Source of the DNA: an uncultured Clostridia bacterium
Lineage (GTDB): Bacteria; Bacillota; Clostridia; Oscillospirales; Oscillospiraceae
Length of the DNA: 7,481 nucleotides
Assembly: GCA_937892865.1 (NCBI GenBank)
Contig: CALBJG010000082.1
Span: 1-7,481 of the forward strand
Reading direction: 5' to 3'
Below, in pieces: positions 4,901-7,481 of this stretch. Each line of letters starts with the position of its first letter. The stretch's first letter is position 1. Under the pieces are notes generated by a model that made no database searches, was not told where the DNA came from, and saw only the letters and a list, made by a program, of their open reading frames with translations. The position numbers were made by a program, and so were the translations under genes.

Positions 4901-7481
4901 CAAAACAGCGCCCTTTGCCGGGTCAGAGCCTACGGAGGGATTCAGCACATTCAGCGCCACATTGCTGGAGACATAGTACTTGCCGTTTTCAATGGTGTGG
5001 GTATCCTCTTTGCCCTTGTTCACCGCAACGGTGGTGACGGTGTCAAAGTCCACGCCGCCGGCGACCCGGTAGCCCAAATTGGAGCCGGTGATGATGAGGG
5101 TGATTTTCTCTGCCCCCTGCTGTTTCATTTCCGCCACATAGCCGCTGATATCCACCTGGTAGGTGGTATTGGCTTCCGCGGATTCCACGGTGTAGAGGCT
5201 TCTGCCGTTATAGACCTGGTTCAGATTCACGCCGCCGCTGCTCCGGTCGTTTGCCGGGGCATTGGCAAAGTTGATGGTGTCTGCGGTCCAGGCGGCATCT
5301 GCCCCATTGGCAAGTCCGTACACGGACAGACTGCCGGAGGCTGTGGCGTTGGTGGTGAAGCGGAAGAATGCGTTTGTACCCGAAAATTTGGATGCATCCA
5401 GATTCACATAGACCTTGTTGGAGTCCGGCAGGAAGCCCAGTTCTCTGCCGCTGACGAATGTGACGGTGTCTGCAGGATAGGTGTTTCCTGCCTTGTCACC
5501 GCTTTCCACATAGGAAACGGAGTCGGATGTGAGGGTAGAATACTCTGCCGGGTGCAAAACCAGGTCACAGCCGGATACGGAAATGCCGGTGATCTCCTCG
5601 GTCACCAGAATATTGTCCACATAGATGGCGTCTTCCAGATTGTCCATCGTAAAGTTTACGCCGGTCTTACCTGCAAGGATATGGACCAGATCGTGGTACT
5701 GGTAACTATAGGAATAGGTTTCCCACCGGTTGGGGGTGGTGGTATAAGTTTTATAGTAGCAATCCTTGTCGATCAGTTTCTCCGTGCCGTCATCGGAACT
5801 CCAGTAGCCCATGGTGGAATAAAGACCGATGCGGCGGCTGGCGGTATCGTACACGGACATACTGACATTTATCTTACGGCCCATATCGGTCTGCTTCAGA
5901 CCGCCGGACTGGGTGTACCACCGCAGAGCCACCATCCGGGCATCCCGGTAAGGCGCCAAAAGGGTGCCGTGGTCAGATTCCGGCGCGCCGGTGAGTTTCA
6001 GAGATTGGTCGCCGCTTAGCGCCTGCTCATCGGAAATATTCCAGCGCACATCTGCCAGTTGTCTTAACTGGGTGTGGATGGTGGTGGCATCGGCGCTTAA
6101 GTTATCCAGATCGATGGAGAGCAGTGTCTTCATCTGGGACTCTTTCTTTGCCCGGAGGATAAAGCCCACCTTTTCCGCCCCGGCATCCTTTACGAAATCG
6201 GTAATGTCCATATCGTAAATGCCCTTGCCGGTGATGTACACCTCGCCCAGCAAGTCGCCCTGGACAGATGCGGTGATATCGGAAGCATCGATGGTGTCCA
6301 TTGCATAGACTTGTACGATGTTTGCTCCGTCATTATCCACCCGGAAACGCAAAGATGTGGTGGTGGAAGTTGTATAGTCCTGGGCATCGAAGACTGCGTA
6401 GACAGCATTGTCCTCCCCGCCGGTCTTTTCCGCCACACCGGCAGAAGAAGCCTCGGTAGCAACGGTTTTTTCCGGAATGGTGTGGAAGCAGAAAGCGCCT
6501 GCACTTTGGAGATGCTTGCCGTTTTCTCCGGTGACGGTAGCAGGAACGGTCACATCGTATGTTTCACCGCCAACGAGAATATCCGGGGTGAAATCCCACT
6601 GGGTATTGGCGTAAGTGGCGGTCCAGGCGCCGGATACCGGCATACCGGTACGGCGGTTGGTGACCGTGACTTTTTCCATTTCTTCCCGGGAAACGGGACC
6701 GGTAAATTTTACGGTGATACCGGTGTCCACCGGTACGGCTGCCGCGCCGTTTACCGGGTAGCCGTAAGCAAACCGGGGGGCGGCGTTTTGCAGATAGTAA
6801 CTGGCGAAAGGAAGCAGTTGGTCATAACTCTCCACGCCGTAGGTATCGTCCACGCCGTAGCCCAGTTCGTGACCCATCCGGGGAATGCCGAAGCCCATAA
6901 AGGGAACATCTTCCACCCGGCAGCGGTTGCTTACTTCCTTGAATACGGACATATACTCGCCCTGATCCTGGTAGCCGCCATTGCAGAACACAGCGCTGAA
7001 GCCTGCTTCGATGGTATCGTAGCGGCTGCCCACGGTGGAGAATACAAACTGGCAGTTGGAGGGGATCTCGCTGCCGTCGGAGTAGGTCAGCCAGGGCTGG
7101 GGCTCCGGGTCACGGATGATCTTATTGCCATTTTCATCCACAATGCCGTCCTGATAGTAAATATCCGGGGCAGCATGGATCATCTGCATATATTCGTAAC
7201 GGGATTCGCCGCTGTGACCCTCTAAAAAGAAGGAATCTTCCAAACTGGTGGGGTCCGGGTGACCCAGCCGCACGGCAGAGCCGGATTTGGAAATGCCGAT
7301 GGCGCCCATATTGTTTTGGTCGATCTTTGCAAACCGGGGGTCGGTATCGCCTAAGTAACGGACACGGCGCACCGCGGCGGTCTGGATCTCCACGCCGCAG
7401 TATACATCCATCATTGCCACATCCCGGAAACCGGAAATGCCGCCGTAAGTGGTGCCGTAGTAGCCTTTGTAGTTTTCGTTT
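1985..7481 (-). CDS. Giant multidomain esterase-like, carbohydrate-binding surface protein (5' end missing)
   Basis: One unbroken frame runs from the TAA at 1985-1987 to the right window edge. The N-terminus, including any signal peptide, is outside. Residues here are numbered from the in-frame GTG at 7420, which is probably internal because 20 more sense codons precede it. Domains in order: C-terminal half of an alpha/beta-hydrolase (to about 212; GISKS elbow with Ser44, GHE with His184); SbsA-type Ig-like domain (about 214-316); DNRLRE/CBM96-like module (about 318-426); jelly-roll binding module ending YVDNILVTE (about 430-609); second CBM96-like module (about 616-783); two tandem jelly-roll repeats (784-985 and 1002-1203); third CBM96-like module with MTWNTAPG (about 1218-1366); beta-sandwich (about 1370-1488); and a C-terminal pair of related modules (1492-1811). 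There is no LPXTG anchor, dockerin or C-terminal membrane segment. It is presumably a secreted enzyme acting on an esterified polysaccharide; the substrate is unknown. The module names are family resemblances judged by eye. Confidence 0.85.
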   Translation of the reverse strand, partial: NENYKGYYGTTYGGISGFRDVAMMDVYCGVEIQTAAVRRVRYLGDTDPRFAKIDQNNMGAIGISKSGSAVRLGHPDPTSLEDSFFLEGHSGESRYEYMQMIHAAPDIYYQDGIVDENGNKIIRDPEPQPWLTYSDGSEIPSNCQFVFSTVGSRYDTIEAGFSAVFCNGGYQDQGEYMSVFKEVSNRCRVEDVPFMGFGIPRMGHELGYGVDDTYGVESYDQLLPFASYYLQNAAPRFAYGYPVNGAAAVPVDTGITVKFTGPVSREEMEKVTVTNRRTGMPVSGAWTATYANTQWDFTPDILVGGETYDVTVPATVTGENGKHLQSAGAFCFHTIPEKTVATEASSAGVAEKTGGEDNAVYAVFDAQDYTTSTTTSLRFRVDNDGANIVQVYAMDTIDASDITASVQGDLLGEVYITGKGIYDMDITDFVKDAGAEKVGFILRAKKESQMKTLLSIDLDNLSADATTIHTQLRQLADVRWNISDEQALSGDQSLKLTGAPESDHGTLLAPYRDARMVALRWYTQSGGLKQTDMGRKINVSMSVYDTASRRIGLYSTMGYWSSDDGTEKLIDKDCYYKTYTTTPNRWETYSYSYQYHDLVHILAGKTGVNFTMDNLEDAIYVDNILVTEEITGISVSGCDLVLHPAEYSTLTSDSVSYVESGDKAGNTYPADTVTFVSGRELGFLPDSNKVYVNLDASKFSGTNAFFRFTTNATASGSLSVYGLANGADAAWTADTINFANAPANDRSSGGVNLNQVYNGRSLYTVESAEANTTYQVDISGYVAEMKQQGAEKITLIITGSNLGYRVAGGVDFDTVTTVAVNKGKEDTHTIENGKYYVSSNVALNVLNPSVGSDPAKGAVLQFAPTNKYAYVNLYNTFDHILTSADVGKTYTIQFDLKCDSLGYIYYGLSGKAKRASDAADYSNPYNFSRNQIDITGDNVGKWVTYTYTVTITEQMLPALLNGSTTQYGGISLLGLYFRGFDDNIASGSDRNYDPAPVIQFANFVTKEARTTRITPSAETVGFPVVGGVDFDTVTSVAVNKGKEDTHTIENGKYYVSGNVAASVLNASAVSDSKRGTVLQFAPTNKYGYVNLYNTFDHILTAADVGKTYRITFDIKSDSPGYIYYALSSKAKRASDAADYSNPYNFSRNQLTFTENDLDQWISVTYNVTITEQMLPALLNGSTTQYGGVSLLGLYFRGFDANLDPNSDRVYSPAPVVQIDNFKTCETANATAVPVPIEESVSVSGVTGVGNDLIVKAPEAGEKINGIYKTFALFAPQTPPADLQRAVFRFKVNASVGQTVHVYALQAEDLPVNMTWNTAPGNRNDEKLDPALLYGGEAVASIKTVAGQTYTVDVTDYISGKENGKYIFALTSEEPSACRYLDLTFHIPNADITGNVTVGNGVATVTGAAGIRVEDVFGSGAVATPGETYTFSAVVKNTASSPATYTLAPVLPDGTAVSSVSETLAAGEQKVLTLTYTATEQDADHGLSALAISGGDCQIDDIIVTGATPVVLSGGMELSLETAQRPAYDVDVRSQVKLSGAAPVLQDNIALYYKANKTNLDSFGFTDPYLEVTFGGVKTVITDYTVNAEGTQYIFPFYNIAPNQMNDTITAVLYATYNGEVYAAKPRDYSIAQYCYTQLEKCSDDAYSELRTLLVDLLNYGAVSQQYTGHNTGALANGNLTDAQKAWGTQASRAYESVQNNKYAVIDNPAVSWTGGGLVLNDSVVMRFKFTADTLDGLSFKIESAGREWTITDVRVEGGVNYIYFRGLNAGQMREKVYVTAYRNGVAVSNTILYSIESYAAKNINATEPAYLGELVDAMMKYGDSAKAYITP
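1994..2947 (-). other. C-terminal pair of related beta-plus-helical modules
   Basis: Residues 1492-1809 of the giant protein fall into two similar halves. Each has a beta-rich part ending in a strand pair (ITAVLYATYNGEVYAAKPRDYSI at 1588-1610; KVYVTAYRNGVAVSNTILYSI at 1755-1775). Each then has a helical tail, LRTLLVDLLNYGAVSQQY (1629-1646) or LGELVDAMMKYGDSAKAY (1791-1808). From general recollection, similar endings occur on many large extracellular proteins of gut Clostridia. I cannot attach a family name or a function; attachment or surface display is a guess. Confidence 0.6.
3812..4417 (-). repeat. Tandem domain repeat, copy 2 (jelly-roll carbohydrate-binding-like)
   Basis: Residues 1002-1203 of the giant protein. 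Near-identical blocks shared with copy 1 include KRASDAADYSNPYNFSRNQ and ITEQMLPALLNGSTTQYGG. Between them lie clearly diverged patches, for example IDITGDNVGK in copy 1 against LTFTENDLDQ here. A linker of about 16 residues (986-1001) separates the copies. Confidence 0.9.
4466..5071 (-). repeat. Tandem domain repeat, copy 1 (jelly-roll carbohydrate-binding-like)
   Basis: Residues 784-985 of the giant protein. The copy pairs with 3812-4417 at a constant offset of 654 bases (218 codons) without any insertion or deletion, and about three quarters of the residues match by eye. The pattern VGKTYTIQFDLK ... GKWVTYTYTVTI ... PVIQFANF is typical of a CBM_4_9-like beta-sandwich. No catalytic residues are apparent. 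Confidence 0.9.
6785..7481 (-). other. Alpha/beta-hydrolase (esterase-like) domain, C-terminal half
   Basis: The right-edge part of the giant gene. MGAIGISKSG (residues 38-47 from the GTG at 7420) has the strand-turn-helix shape of a nucleophile elbow with Ser44 as nucleophile. VPFMGFGIPRMGHELGYG (172-189), followed by a helix YDQLLPFASYYL (199-210), resembles the histidine loop and last helix of secreted esterases of this fold, with His184 as candidate. The acidic member of the triad is not assigned. The oxyanion-hole region must lie beyond the window, so activity cannot be judged. Confidence 0.6.

Noticed and set aside
3812..5071. Template/variable repeat pair of a diversity-generating retroelement, given an RT in the same window.
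   Set aside because: The RT has retron motifs (QGxxxSP, NAxxH, VTG), the repeats span 200 codons, differences are not confined to adenines, and both copies lie inside one protein as ordinary domains.
4034..7225. Several other long plus-strand frames (4034-4795, 4844-6019, 6311-7225), two of which share similar peptides.
   Set aside because: They are antisense to the giant gene. The shared peptides simply reflect the 654-base duplication read backwards.
7418..7420. GTG as the start of the giant gene.
   Set aside because: Twenty sense codons (NENYKGYYGTTYGG...) continue upstream to the window edge and there is no Shine-Dalgarno site before the GTG. The hydrolase domain would also be cut in half.

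Overview
The window looks like chromosomal DNA from a gut-type Firmicute, probably a clostridial (Oscillospiraceae/Lachnospiraceae-like) bacterium. This is inferred from protein flavour, a consensus AGGAGG ribosome binding site, a TATAAT promoter, and a very large modular protein built from carbohydrate-binding-like domains. No 16S rRNA, tRNA or other taxonomic marker is present.

Layout, left to right. (1) 12-935, plus strand: a reverse transcriptase with retron hallmarks (NAxxH, LPQGxxxSP, YCDD, VTG). Only 11 bases precede its ATG, so the msr-msd RNA that normally lies upstream, and any upstream effector gene, are outside the window. (2) 919-947: a strong hairpin terminator overlapping the 3' end of the RT gene. 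It sits between the convergent RT and TipAS genes and can serve both strands. (3) 962-1834, minus strand: a probable two-gene operon. The promoter (1867-1895) is followed by a divergent peptide-deformylase-like gene (1421-1834) and then a small stand-alone TipAS-type ligand-binding protein (962-1375) that lacks the MerR DNA-binding half. (4) 1947-1981: a perfect 15-bp hairpin terminator closing the giant gene. (5) 1985-7481, minus strand: one uninterrupted frame of more than 1,830 codons, running off the right edge. It encodes a very large, presumably secreted multidomain protein. Its parts are the C-terminal half of an alpha/beta-hydrolase (esterase-like) domain, an SbsA-type Ig-like domain, a series of DNRLRE/CBM96-like and jelly-roll carbohydrate-binding-like modules (two of them a recent tandem duplication), and a C-terminal pair of related modules of a kind seen in clostridial surface proteins.

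The three units look functionally independent. The RT belongs to a likely anti-phage retron whose other parts are cut off. The deformylase-like/TipAS pair may relate to protein N-terminus processing or sensing of ribosome-targeting thiopeptides. The giant protein is a candidate polysaccharide- or ester-targeting enzyme. Apart from the intergenic 1835-1984 (promoter plus terminator), there is no gene-free stretch of note. The most unusual elements are the truncated retron, the deformylase-like/TipAS operon with its altered motif I, and the domain-duplicated giant protein.
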